Assembly (NCBI RefSeq): GCF_014650695.1
Contig: NZ_BMVL01000005.1
Location: forward strand, 1-64,000
Reading direction: 5' to 3'
DNA length: 64,000 nt
Source: Streptomyces avidinii
GTDB lineage: Bacteria > Actinomycetota > Actinomycetes > Streptomycetales > Streptomycetaceae
Position numbers and translations under genes: made by a program. Of the stretch, positions 27,339 to 36,900 are shown one piece after another. Below the pieces are notes generated by a model. It had not been told where the DNA came from, ran no database searches, and was given only the letters and a program-made list of their open reading frames with translations. Position 1 is the first letter of the stretch. Each line of letters starts with the position of its first letter.

Positions 27339-28619
27339 CTAGAACCAGTTGACGGTGAGCGGGAACGCGGCGGTGACGGTGGTGCCCGTGGAGTCGGTGG
27401 CGGTCGCGGTGACCTGGACGGTCCCGCTGCCCCAGGGCTTGCCGCCGATCCGCCCCGAACCGGCGTCCACGCTCAGGCCCCAGGGCAGGCCGGTGGCGGC
27501 GTAGCGGACCGGAGGTCTGCCACCGGTGGCAGTGAGCTGGATGGTGCAGGACTGGTTGAACCTGCACGTCTGCGGGCCCGGGCTCGTCAGTTGCAGACCG
27601 CCCGCGGTCGGAGTCGGAGTCGGTGTGGGAGTCGGGGTCGGTGTCGGTGTGGGAGTTGGGGTCGGTGTGGGGGTCGGGGTGGGTGTCGGGTTCGAGGAGG
27701 TGTCGAACACCTCGGTGATCGGCTGGACGTTGGCCGCGTTGCCCGCGTGCGTCGCCGTGCCGAAAAGGTCCTCGAAGGTCCTCAGCAGATGGTGGTGGTT
27801 GAAGGCCGTGGCGTACCTGCCCGTCTTGACCTTCGCGCCGTGGAAGACGGTGGCGATCTGGTTGGAGCCCAGGTAGTTGTCCTCGTCCCAGGTCAGGACC
27901 AGCAGACTGTTGTTGGCCTTCGCCCACTGCGCGTAGGCGTCGATGTTGTTGCGCGTCCAGGTGTCTCCCGTGCCGACGGAGCACGAGTGCATGTCGTTGC
28001 ACTGGTTGGGGACCACGAAGGAGAGGTTCGGCAGCGCCGCGAAGTTGTTCTGCGGGAACTGCGCCCAGGTCTTGCCGGTGTTCAGCGGCACGTTCCTGAA
28101 GGCGAACCACGGGTTGTGCTTCTGCGCGTACTGGCCGTTCGTGCAGGCCGTGGACCCCTCGCTCGGCAGGTCCTCGTTGTACGTCGCGAAGCTCCTGCCG
28201 GCCGCGATCAGCTCCTGACCGAGGTTGGGCGCCGTCATCGACTGCGGGGTGTAGCAGCCGTCGCCCGTGATCCCCTGCGTGGCACCGGAGAACAGGTTGA
28301 AGTAGTTCGGCTGGCTGGGGTGGGTCAGCGCCTTCATCCCGGTCAGGCTCGCGCCGCCGTTCGCCAGCTGGTTGATGTACGGGGCGTTCGCGCTGCCGAT
28401 GATCTCCCCGTACTGCTTGTTCTCGTACACGACGACCACCACGTGGTCGTACGTCGGCAGCGCGACGGCCGCCGCCGCGGGAGCGGGCTCCGCGGCCTCG
28501 GAGTTGGCCACGGTGAAGGCGCCCAGTAGGCCGAGTGCGCCGAGCCCGGCCACGAGCGCGGGCCACAGGGCCCCGCGTCTCGCGCGCGCCGCCGCTGAGG
28601 GTGGTGGTGGGGTGGGCAT
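27339..28619 (-). CDS. Secreted phosphoesterase with Pro-Thr linker and C-terminal Ig-like domain
   Basis: The 426-residue exported protein has a signal/anchor helix at about residues 15-40 (LWPALVAGLGALGLLGAFTVANSEAAEP). A phosphoesterase-family domain follows at about 55-310, starting DHVVVVVYENKQYGEIIGS and containing HPSQPNYFNLFSG, SFATYNEDLP and LVLTWDEDN. This family includes acid phosphatases and phospholipase C enzymes. Then come 14 Pro-Thr pairs and an about 87-residue C-terminal domain with two Cys (TCRFNQSC). That linker and domain recur in the protein encoded at 47049. GGAGGAG lies before ATG 28619. The operon setting suggests removal of a phosphate from an exported lipid intermediate, but that is inference. 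Confidence 0.88.
   Translation of the reverse strand: MPTPPPPSAAARARRGALWPALVAGLGALGLLGAFTVANSEAAEPAPAAAAVALPTYDHVVVVVYENKQYGEIIGSANAPYINQLANGGASLTGMKALTHPSQPNYFNLFSGATQGITGDGCYTPQSMTAPNLGQELIAAGRSFATYNEDLPSEGSTACTNGQYAQKHNPWFAFRNVPLNTGKTWAQFPQNNFAALPNLSFVVPNQCNDMHSCSVGTGDTWTRNNIDAYAQWAKANNSLLVLTWDEDNYLGSNQIATVFHGAKVKTGRYATAFNHHHLLRTFEDLFGTATHAGNAANVQPITEVFDTSSNPTPTPTPTPTPTPTPTPTPTPTPTPTPTAGGLQLTSPGPQTCRFNQSCTIQLTATGGRPPVRYAATGLPWGLSVDAGSGRIGGKPWGSGTVQVTATATDSTGTTVTAAFPLTVNWF
27606..27689 (-). repeat. Tandem repeat coding for (Pro-Thr)14 linker
   Basis: Eighty-four bases of degenerate hexanucleotide repeat encode 14 Pro-Thr pairs joining the phosphoesterase domain to the C-terminal Ig-like domain. 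A similar linker with 12 pairs is found at 48033-48104. Confidence 0.85.
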
Positions 28620-28676
28620 GGGTGATCTCCTCCTGGGTGAAGTGTCGGGACGCCCGGGGCCGGCCCCCGGACGGGG

Positions 28677-29720
28677 TCATTCCTCGCGCCGCGCCGCACC
28701 GGCCACGGCGATGTTCAGGAACCGCGGTGCGGGCCGACCCCGGTCGCGGAAGTCCTCCGCCACCGCCGCTCGCACCGCCGCCAGCCGCCCCTCGGGCAGC
28801 AGCACCAGCACGCTCCGACCCGGCCGCTGCCCGGGCGGCCAGGCACTCAGCGCCCCGGCCCGGCGCGCGCAGGCCACTGCGCGCGCCAACTCCCGGGGCC
28901 GGTCCGCGGCCTCGCCGCGCACGGCGACCAGCACCAGCCGCGCGCCCGAGCCCGCCGGGTCGAAGGCCACGTACCGCTGCCGCCGCCGGGCCTCCGCGCT
29001 CAGCAGCAGCGCCCGCCCCGACCGCGCGAACAGCACGGCCCGCCGCAGACCGTCGTCCCCGTCCGGCAGCGCTGCGGCCAGCAGCCGGGCCAGCTGCTCG
29101 CGGTCCGGCGGCTCACCCGCCCCCGTGTGCACGTCGGCCACGGCCAGCGCCACCGCGCACTCGGCGGGCTCCGCCGTGGCCAGCCCGGCGGCCCCCGTGA
29201 GCGAGCCCTGGACGTGCAGGTCCGTCCCGCCGAGGCCGTACCCCTCCCGGGCCAGAGCCCGCAGCACGGCGTACGGCCGGACGGCCCAGGCGGGGGCGGC
29301 CGGCGGCGACCCCGACAGGGTCAGCGGCAGATCGCAGCCGTCCGCGGGATGGCCGAGGGAGCTGAGCCGCACCAGGCCGTCGGTGCGCGGGGCGGCCGCG
29401 GCGGCCGTGGGCCAGCCGGCGGCCGCGACCAGCCCGGGGGAGCCCAGGTGGAAGGCGTACGGGGCGCTCCACACGGCGGCCGGGGGCCGCCCGTGCGCCG
29501 CCTCCAGGGCGTAGGCGACGAGCCGGTACAGCGGATCGGCCGTCGCCCGCCGCGCCAGGTCGCCGCCGGCGCGGTCGGCGGTCACGGTGGCACCGGCCGT
29601 GGCGGCGGGCCCCCGGGGCGGTACAGCGGCGGCGGATGCTCCCGCCGCGTCCCGGCGGGCTGCCGCGGAAGGCGCCGGCTCCCCCGTGGGCGGTCCGACG
29701 GCGCCGGCCGTGCCCGTCAC
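28677..29720 (-). CDS. Degenerate galactokinase-like GHMP-family protein
   Basis: The 347-residue protein aligns by eye with galactokinases but has eroded motifs. Where galactokinases have GRVNLIGEHTDYN-GFVLP it has GLVRLSSLGHPADGCDLPLTLSG, losing the Gly-Glu-His core. The ATP loop, normally GAGLSSSAALE, reads GAAGLATAEPAECAVALAVAD, keeping the frame but few Ser residues. A DDGLRRAVLFARSGRALLL segment matches the third motif region. It may be a sugar-1-kinase with altered site chemistry or a non-catalytic partner. GTG 29720 overlaps the stop of the methyltransferase gene, so it is coupled to a glycosyltransferase/methyltransferase set, which supports a sugar-related role. Function is not established. 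Confidence 0.6.
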   Translation of the reverse strand: MTGTAGAVGPPTGEPAPSAAARRDAAGASAAAVPPRGPAATAGATVTADRAGGDLARRATADPLYRLVAYALEAAHGRPPAAVWSAPYAFHLGSPGLVAAAGWPTAAAAAPRTDGLVRLSSLGHPADGCDLPLTLSGSPPAAPAWAVRPYAVLRALAREGYGLGGTDLHVQGSLTGAAGLATAEPAECAVALAVADVHTGAGEPPDREQLARLLAAALPDGDDGLRRAVLFARSGRALLLSAEARRRQRYVAFDPAGSGARLVLVAVRGEAADRPRELARAVACARRAGALSAWPPGQRPGRSVLVLLPEGRLAAVRAAVAEDFRDRGRPAPRFLNIAVAGAARREE

Positions 29721-31597
29721 GGGACGTCCTTGCGGGCCAGCATCCGGTAGGCATTGCCGCCGTCCGTGCGCCGGGCCACCGCCGTGCGCACCGTGTCGAG
29801 CGCCGCCGCGGCGGCGAAGCACGGCAGCGAGGCCACCCGTACGGCATGACCGAGGAGCCGTGCGCGCGGCGTGGGCCCCGGGCCCCACGGCCGGTCCGGA
29901 TCCGGGGCCAGCCGCGTCGCCGCGAGGGCCACCGCGCCGAAGAAGTCATTGCCCTGGTGGGCCGGACCGTGCTCCTCGGCGACGACGGTCAACCCCCGGT
30001 CCGCCAGCGCCTCGCGCAGGTTGGCGGCCGGCATCAGGTGCTGGTGCTGGGGCTGGAACCAGGGCAGCCAGACCGGGCCGAGGAGCCGGGCCATACGTGA
30101 TTCCGGATCGGGCAGCTCGATGGCCAGGAACCCGCCGGGCGTGAGCACGGTGGCCGCCGCGTCCAGTTCGGCGAGCGGCTCCCGGGTGTGCTCCAGGTAG
30201 TGGTACATGCTGACCACCTCGTACTGGCCGGCCAGTTTGGAGGCGAACTCCGGGAACTGGCCCAGGTATCCGGTCTCCACCCAGCCGCGGCGCTCGGCCT
30301 CGCGCACCCCCTCGCCCATGTCGAGCCCGTCGAACCGGGTCTGCGGCCAGACGTCGCGCGCCGCGTTGCAGAAGTGGCCGTGCCCGGTGCCGACGTCCAG
30401 CCAGGACGCCGGATCGGCATGCGGGAGGAGCATCTCGGCGCGCCCCCGGTAGGCGGCGCCCAGCCTGCCGAAGACGGTGCCCGCACCCTCGCCGCCGCGC
30501 CCGTCGTAGAAGTCGCGGTAGTAGAAATCCAGCCCTTCCGGGGTCAGCCGGGGGTTCTGGAAGACGTGGCCGCAGTCCCCGCACTGCTCCAGCGTGAAAC
30601 GGCCGGGCTTGCCCTGGAGCAGGTCGGGCACCCGGACCCGCACCGTGAGCCGGTCGGATCCGCACCACGGGCAGCCCTCGCGGCGCGGTTCCAGGAAGCG
30701 CCCGACCCCCGCCGCCAGGTCCTGCCGGTAGGCGGCTGCCCGCGCGGCCTCCGGCGCGCCGTCCGCCGCCGGGTCCGGCCCGGCGTCCCGGCCGGCCGCC
30801 GCGGCCGTACGCAGCCCCGCGCCGAGGGAGCGGACCGGCCGGGCCGCCGTGGCGCGGCCCAGACCGGCGGGGCGCAGCGGGGAGCCCGGTCCGCCGAGGG
30901 CCAGGTACGGCTGGAGCCAGTACAGTCCGGCCGCCGCGGCGCCCCACCGGCCCTGGCGTACGGCGACCCCGGCGAGCAGGGCCAGCCCGCCGAGCTGCAC
31001 GGCGGCCAGCGCCCCCGGAGGCAGCCCCTGGGCCCGTAGCTCGGCGGCCCGCGCCGGCCCGCCGGGTTCCCCGGCCCCACCGCAACTCAGGCCGGGGGCG
31101 ATGGCCAGGCCCGTGGCATCGGCGGCGTACTCCTTCAACCGCCGGGTCAGCGCGAGCAGTTCCGCCGTGTCCGGCCGCGGACCGGCCGGATCCACCCCGG
31201 CCCGGGACAGCACCTCCTCGGTGACGAGCACGGCGAACCCGGCCCCGCGCCCCGCTGCGAGCCGGTCCTGCCGGTACCGGGCCGGGTCGACCAGGCGCAG
31301 CAGCGAGAGGGCCCGCTCCGCGGGCAGGTCCGCGGGCAGCAGGTCCAGCACCCGCAGCCCCTCGGCCTCGGCGTGCGCGCGGGCGGCGAGGAAGGTGGGC
31401 GCATCCGGTTCGACCCCCCGGGCGGTGAGCAGCCGCCACCCGGCGGCGCGCGGGGCCCCGGCCGCCGCCGCGGGCGGGGTCACCGGCAGCACCGGGATCG
31501 CCCGCAGCCGGCGCCTGGCGCGCACGGTGCCCGCGCCGAGGGCGGCCAGTAGGACGGCGGAGGTCCAGGGGACCCGCTGGAACGGGGTTGGCGTCAT
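29717..31597 (-). CDS. Membrane-anchored zinc-ribbon SAM-dependent methyltransferase
   Basis: The 626-residue protein has two parts. Residues 1-260 are an unrecognised Ala/Leu/Arg-rich region with hydrophobic segments near 12-25 (SAVLLAALGAG) and 205-250 (AVQLGGLALLAGVAV, AAAGLYWLQPYLAL) that probably attach to the membrane. Residues about 305-600 begin with a zinc-ribbon-like CPWCG...CGDCGH pair, then SAM motif I WLDVGTGHGHFC near 398, VVSMYHYLEHTREPL and LTPGGFLAIELPDPES. The Cys pairs recall sugar C-methyltransferases and relatives. ATG 31597 overlaps the glycosyltransferase stop. It may methylate the sugar or lipid made by this operon; which atom is methylated cannot be told. Confidence 0.82.
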   Translation of the reverse strand: MTPTPFQRVPWTSAVLLAALGAGTVRARRRLRAIPVLPVTPPAAAAGAPRAAGWRLLTARGVEPDAPTFLAARAHAEAEGLRVLDLLPADLPAERALSLLRLVDPARYRQDRLAAGRGAGFAVLVTEEVLSRAGVDPAGPRPDTAELLALTRRLKEYAADATGLAIAPGLSCGGAGEPGGPARAAELRAQGLPPGALAAVQLGGLALLAGVAVRQGRWGAAAAGLYWLQPYLALGGPGSPLRPAGLGRATAARPVRSLGAGLRTAAAAGRDAGPDPAADGAPEAARAAAYRQDLAAGVGRFLEPRREGCPWCGSDRLTVRVRVPDLLQGKPGRFTLEQCGDCGHVFQNPRLTPEGLDFYYRDFYDGRGGEGAGTVFGRLGAAYRGRAEMLLPHADPASWLDVGTGHGHFCNAARDVWPQTRFDGLDMGEGVREAERRGWVETGYLGQFPEFASKLAGQYEVVSMYHYLEHTREPLAELDAAATVLTPGGFLAIELPDPESRMARLLGPVWLPWFQPQHQHLMPAANLREALADRGLTVVAEEHGPAHQGNDFFGAVALAATRLAPDPDRPWGPGPTPRARLLGHAVRVASLPCFAAAAALDTVRTAVARRTDGGNAYRMLARKDVP

Positions 31598-32775
31598 CGC
31601 AGTTTCTCCAACCGGTCGGCCGCGGCGGCGGCTCCGCCCGCCGCGGCGAATGAGGCCTGGATCCGCCGGGCGGCCCGGCGCGGGCCGGGATCGTCCAGCA
31701 CGGCCGTGAGCGCGTCGCGCAGTTCCTCGGCCCGGGTCCTGCCGAACCGCACCCGGACGCCCGCTCCGGCCTCGACGACCTGCCGGGCCACGATCGGCTG
31801 GTCGTCCCGGATCGGGGCGACGACCAGCGGCAGCCCGTGCGCGAGGGCCTCGCACACGGTGTTGTGGCCCGCGTGGCAGACCACCGCGTCCAGGTGGGGC
31901 AGCAGCTCCAGCTGGGGGACGCTCTCCTGGAGCAGGACGTGCTCCGGCGCCTCCCCGATCAGGGCGGAGGGTGCCGCGAGGACGAACTGGACCTCCTCGG
32001 CGAGTCGTTCGGCGGCGCCCAGCACGGCGCCGTAGAAGCGGGCCCCGGCCGCCTGGTTGAGGGTGCCCAGGGACACCAGCACCCGCCGCCGCCCGGGATC
32101 CAGCCGCTGCCACGGGAACCCGGGCGTGACCGGACGCGCCCCGAAGGCCGGGCCCACGAAAGCGTGGTGGGGCGGGAAATCCGCGCCGGCTCCCACGAGT
32201 TCGGGCGTGGAGAAGACCAGCACCAGCCGCTCCGAGAACCGCGGGTCCCAGTCCGCCCGGCCGTCCGGTCCACCCCGCGCCGCGCCGAACTCCGCCAGCA
32301 GGCCCGAGATCTGCCCGGCCACCCACTCCCCGACCTTCGGGAAGTCCGCGAAGGGCCGGGTCAGCTCGGCCGAGGTACTGGCCGAGGTCACCCACGGCAC
32401 GCCGAGCCGCCGGGCCACCAGAGGTCCCGCCAGGGCTTGCTGGTCGGCGACCAGCACGTCCGGCCCGAAGGTATGCACGGCCCGGGTCACCCCCGGCACC
32501 ATCGCCCGGGCCAGCGGCACCAGCGCCTCCTCCCACAGGAACCGCAGCGCACCGACCCCGCGCAGATCGCGCCAGCGGTCGTGCAGCTCCGCGTACCCGC
32601 CGCCGAGCTCTTCCCCGGCGGGCAGGATCCGGGCCTGCGGCGGCAGCAGCCGGGCCAGCGCCGAGGCCGGTCCCGTCCAGGCGGTCTCATGTCCCCGGGC
32701 GGCCAGTTCGGCACCGACGGCCACGGTCGGATTGATGTGCCCCGCCAGCGGCGGCACGGCGAACAGCACCTTCAC
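31594..32775 (-). CDS. GT1-family glycosyltransferase (macrolide/UGT type)
   Basis: The 393-residue GT-B glycosyltransferase belongs to the MGT/UGT type acting on small lipophilic acceptors. The N-terminal acceptor domain opens with KVLFAVPPLAGHINPTVAVG. The C-terminal donor domain has VLVSLGTLNQ and the signature region LDAVVCHAGHNTVCEALAHGLPLVVAPIRDDQPIVA at about residues 285-325, which binds the nucleotide sugar. GTG 32775 overlaps the hydrolase stop, and its own stop overlaps the methyltransferase ATG. No sugar-nucleotide biosynthesis genes are in the window, so a common donor such as UDP-glucose is plausible. The acceptor is likely the hydroxyl or carboxyl group of the operon product. 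Confidence 0.92.
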   Translation of the reverse strand: MKVLFAVPPLAGHINPTVAVGAELAARGHETAWTGPASALARLLPPQARILPAGEELGGGYAELHDRWRDLRGVGALRFLWEEALVPLARAMVPGVTRAVHTFGPDVLVADQQALAGPLVARRLGVPWVTSASTSAELTRPFADFPKVGEWVAGQISGLLAEFGAARGGPDGRADWDPRFSERLVLVFSTPELVGAGADFPPHHAFVGPAFGARPVTPGFPWQRLDPGRRRVLVSLGTLNQAAGARFYGAVLGAAERLAEEVQFVLAAPSALIGEAPEHVLLQESVPQLELLPHLDAVVCHAGHNTVCEALAHGLPLVVAPIRDDQPIVARQVVEAGAGVRVRFGRTRAEELRDALTAVLDDPGPRRAARRIQASFAAAGGAAAAADRLEKLR

Positions 32776-33593
32776 GGGACCAGAGCTCCCACCCGCGCCC
32801 GCGCGGCCGTGGCGTCGAGGTGGGCGAGCACGCTCTCCCGCAGGACCCCGCTGCTCTCCTTCAGGACGTCGTGCCCCAGGCCCGGCAGGATCCGCAGCGC
32901 CCCGTGCGGCGCGTGCCGCGCCAACTCCCGCCCGCCCGGCAGCAGCTCGGAGTGCTCGCCGCAGACGATCAGGACCGGGCAGCGCAGCCGGGCGTAGTCC
33001 GCGGCGGCGAAGGTGCGGCTCGCCGCGATGTCGTCGATGAGCGTGGTGCGGTTGAGCAGGGCGTCGGCGATGGCCGTCAGGTTGGCGGCCTTGCGCAGCC
33101 GCAGGGTGAGCAGCTCGGTGGGGACCGTGCTGTCCTCCAGGCTGAGCGCGGCGGCCGACAGGGTGTCCACCATGTTCTCCACCCAGGCCCCGCTGAGCGG
33201 CGGTTCCAGGAGGGTGAGCCCGCTGACGAGGTCGGGCCGGGCCAGCGCCGCGTGCAGGGCGAGGGTCCCGCCGTAGCTGTTGCCGACCAGGTGGACCGGG
33301 CGCTGCCCGAGGTCCAGCGCGCCGAGCAGGGCGAAGAGGTCCCGTACGGCGCTGCGGGTGTCGTAGCCGGACCCCGGGCGCTCGGTGCGGCCGTGGCCGC
33401 GCAGGTCGTAGAGGACGGCCTCGTGGCCGGACCGGGCCACCGGCACGGCCAGGGGGCAGTAGAAGGAGGAGAGGTTGTCGACGACCAGCCCGTGCAGGAA
33501 CACCACGACGGGCCGGTCGGGGGCGTCGGCGCCGGCGGTGGCCGGGAGCCGCTGGACGTGGAAGCGCAGGGAGCCCGCGCGGACGAAGGCCAC
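32772..33593 (-). CDS. Alpha/beta hydrolase, candidate thioesterase or cyclase of the lipid synthase
   Basis: The 273-residue protein has the alpha/beta fold with VVVFLHGLVVDNLSSF, AVLYDLRGHGRTERP, nucleophile Ser106 in GNSYGGTLALHAAL, an acidic residue in CPVLIVCGEHSELLPG and the catalytic His in PGLGHDVLKES. It starts at GTG 33593, five bases after the ACP stop, and overlaps the glycosyltransferase start by four bases. Neither synthase has a thioesterase domain, so this enzyme is the natural candidate to release the acyl chain from the ACP by hydrolysis or transfer. An ester hydrolase acting later on the product is the alternative. Confidence 0.88.
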   Translation of the reverse strand: MAFVRAGSLRFHVQRLPATAGADAPDRPVVVFLHGLVVDNLSSFYCPLAVPVARSGHEAVLYDLRGHGRTERPGSGYDTRSAVRDLFALLGALDLGQRPVHLVGNSYGGTLALHAALARPDLVSGLTLLEPPLSGAWVENMVDTLSAAALSLEDSTVPTELLTLRLRKAANLTAIADALLNRTTLIDDIAASRTFAAADYARLRCPVLIVCGEHSELLPGGRELARHAPHGALRILPGLGHDVLKESSGVLRESVLAHLDATAARARVGALVP

Positions 33594-33598
33594 GGCGC

Positions 33599-33919
33599 TC
33601 AGCCGGCCGACGCGGCAGGGGTCCCCGCCGCCGTCCGGGCCAGGGAGGTGTGGGTGATCCGCCCGATGTGGGTGACGAGTTCACCCACCGACATGGCCAG
33701 GATGGCCTCCATGTCCTTCTCGGCCAGGAATCCCATCAGGTCGACCTCGGCGCCGTAGCGGTGGTGGAGCAGTTCGGCGAGGGCGACGAACTCGATGCTC
33801 TCCAGGGCGAGGTCCTCGTTGAACGTCGTCTTCATCGTGACCTCCTCCGCGAGCAGGTACTCGTCGCCGACGATCTCCACGAGCATGCCGGTGATCTCGG
33901 CGAGGATCTCAGTTGCCAT
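33599..33919 (-). CDS. Freestanding acyl carrier protein
   Basis: The 106-residue acidic, helical protein is an acyl carrier protein. The phosphopantetheine site is Ser41 in DLALESIEFVALAELL, where family members usually have DSL; here Glu-Ser precedes Ile. A third-helix region follows (YGAEVDLMGFLAEKDMEAILAMSVGELVTHI). ATG 33919 lies inside the 3' end of the large KS-AT-DH gene (11-base overlap), so expression is coupled. A longer upstream in-frame reading is excluded because it would sit within that gene. It is one of only two carrier sites visible in the operon. It may take the finished chain for glycosylation or release, or act as the main elongation carrier. Confidence 0.93.
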   Translation of the reverse strand: MATEILAEITGMLVEIVGDEYLLAEEVTMKTTFNEDLALESIEFVALAELLHHRYGAEVDLMGFLAEKDMEAILAMSVGELVTHIGRITHTSLARTAAGTPAASAG

Positions 33920-36900
33920 GACGGGCCTCCGTGAGGGGGAAGGGGACGGGGCAGGGGGCGGACGCCGCGAGGTGAGCGGTCCAGGCGACGACGTGGTCGG
34001 GCGCCGTATCGGCGGCGAGCGTGCCGCCGGTGAGCGCACGGTCGGCAGGGCTGCTGTCGGTGAGCTGCGCGGTGCGGACCGGGTACGTGCCGCCCTCGGG
34101 GGAAGTCACCAGCAGTGCACCGGAATCCGCGTCCCCGGCCACCCGCCAGTCCCGCGGCCGCCCGCCGAGCCCGCCCCCGGCGGCCTTGGCCGCGGCCTCC
34201 TTGGCGCACCACAGGGCGGTGAGCGCTGCGGGCAGGCCGGTGCCCCCGTGGGCGGCCAGCCGTTCGGCGAGGCGCAGTTCGGCCGGAGCGAGGGCGATCC
34301 GGATCAGCGCGTCCGGATCGCCGGTCACCCGTTCCACATCGATCCCGACCGGTCGGGCCGGGTGGGCGAGAGCCACCGCGATCCGCTCCTTGTGCGATAT
34401 CGACAGCCGGAACCCGCGCGTCGACGGGGACTCGGCCAGCGGCCGCCCGGCCGGATCGTTGCCGATCGGCACCTCCACGGGGAACACCGGTCCTGCCCCG
34501 CCGTCCCACAGCAGCTGCCGCAGCGCGTCCTTGGCCGCGATCCGGCCCAGCAGCCACGGCGCCCGGGCGCGCGGCGCGAGCCGCTCGTAGGCAGCCCGTT
34601 CGGCGGCGCCGAGGTAGCGGCGCATCACCAGCTCCTGCGAGGCGGGATCGTTCCAGCGGCGCCGGGCCAGGCACCAGCCCTCGGGCCGCGGTTCGCCGAT
34701 GCCGCACACCTCCGGGGTGAACTTCATCGGCCAGACCCGCTCGTCGGCACCGAACCGGCGGTACGTCCACCCCTCGATCCGGGCCCACACCCCACCACCC
34801 GGCCCGCGCAGCTCGATGTCGCCCCGCACGGTCACGTCCTGCACCGCGCGGATCCGGGCCGTCGCGGTCACCAGCTCCCGCGGCGCGGGCGGGGGCCCGT
34901 AGAAGCGGATGCGGTCCACGGTGGCCGGGAACACCAGCCGGTCCACGGGGAGGCGCAGCTGCATCCAGTGCCCGAAGAGCTGCCCGGCGGCGTCGAGCAG
35001 TGCGCCCGGGTCGGGCAGCACCCGCAGGACCCCGTGGATGCCGTCCGCGCCGACCGACCGCACCTCGTGCACCCCGGCGAAGCGCGGGCCGTGGAACATC
35101 CACCGGTCCCGGTAGAGGGCCGCCGCACTGACCGGGGCGGGACCGGGCTCGTGCAGGGGGGTGTCGTCGGGCGCGGGCGGCGTCCCGTACCGCTCGCCGA
35201 GCAGTACGACCACCGAGGCGTACTCCCCGAGCCCGACCCGCAGCCGGCCGGGGCCGTCACCGCGGACGGTGATCTCGACGTCGACGGCCGGCTCGACGGC
35301 GAGCCACCGCAGGGCCCGTACGTCCTCGTAGCCGATGACGGCGAGGCCGGGCGGGGCCTGCCGCCGGGCGGCATCGGCGGCCAGCTCCAGCATGGTGGTC
35401 ATGGGCACGACGGGGAACCGGTCGGAGTCCTCCGGCCAGCCGTCGGGCTGGAGGTACACGCAGTGGTCCCGTACGTAGGGGAGTGCGGCCAGCGACAGCC
35501 GCAGGGTGTGGTTCGCCCGGGCGGGGGCCGGCGCTTCGGGTGCTCCTGGTGCCTCCGGGGTTCGCGGGACCTCCGTCGACCAGGCCTCGGCGACGGCCCT
35601 GGCGGCCGATTCCGTGTCGGCCAGCACCGCGTCCAGGGCGGACAGCAGCACCGGCCGGGCGCCGCCGGGTGCCGGTGCCGTCGGCGTCGGGGCCGGGGCC
35701 GGGGCCGAGGTCGGGGCCGAGGTCGGCGGGGCCAGGAGGCCGGCCAGGGCCGCCCGGGCCGGCTCGCCGAGCCGGACCAGCGGGGACCCGAGGTCCAGCC
35801 GCATGCCACGCCCGCGGGAGGGCGCCGGGCGCGGTGCGGACGCCGGTGCCGGCTCCTGCGCCCCGACCGCCTCGGCCTCGGAATTGGCCTCGGCCTCGGA
35901 ATCGGCCTCGGAATCGGCCCTCGCCTCGGCCAGCAGGTCCCACCGCGGCGCGTACCCCTCGGCCCAGAGCGCGGCGCAGGTGCGGCCGAGGGCCGCCAGG
36001 CCCGGCAGGCGCGGGGAGGAGGTCGACACCGAGAGGTGGGGACGCTCGCGCAGGCTGTCCTCGACGAAGCCCGGCAGGCTGCCCGGGCCCAGCGTGACGA
36101 AGCTGCGCACGCCCTCGTCCTCGTACAGCCGCAGCGTCAGCTCGCGGAAGCGGACCGGCTCCAGCAGGTGCCGGACGACCAAGCCCCGTACCTCCCTCGG
36201 CGCGGCCGGGAACGGCGCACATGTCGTGGCCGACCACACCGGGAGGGAACCGGGCCGCAGCGGCAGCCGGTCGAAGGCGGCGCGGACCTGCCCGAGGTAC
36301 GGCTCCCACATCGGGGTGTGGAAGCCCGAGCGGAACGGCAGCTCCTGACCGAGCACCCCGTCGGCACGCAACCGCGCCACGACGGCGGCCACCTGCTCCG
36401 GATCGCCGCAGATCACCGACTGGTGCGGGCAGTTGTCGTGACTGACCACCACCCGCTCCAGGCCGTGCAGTGCGGCCTGCGCCCGCGGCGCGCCGCAACC
36501 CAGCGCCGCGTACACGAGGTCCGGGACCCGGAGGTCACCCGGTTGCAGTGAACCGAGGAAGGTGTCGGCCGCCTCCTGCGGGTACATGCCCGCGGCCACC
36601 ATCGCCGCCCACTCACCCAGGCTGTGGCCGACCAGCACATCGGCCTCGATGCCCAGTTCGGGCAGGGCGCGGGCGAAGAAACGGCCCGTCGCGATCGCGT
36701 CGAGAGCCCGCTCCACGAGCGAGGTGCCGCGGGTGAGCCGGGGCGCCGTCAGCGCGAGCCGGTCGGCCACGTCGTCCACCACGGGCGCGAACTCCGGCTC
36801 CAGGCCCGGGAAGAGGAACGCCATCCGGCCGCCTAGCGGCTCCGGGGTGAACCACACGTCCCCGCGGCCCCGCCACGGCCGGCCGCGCGCCACCGCCTTC

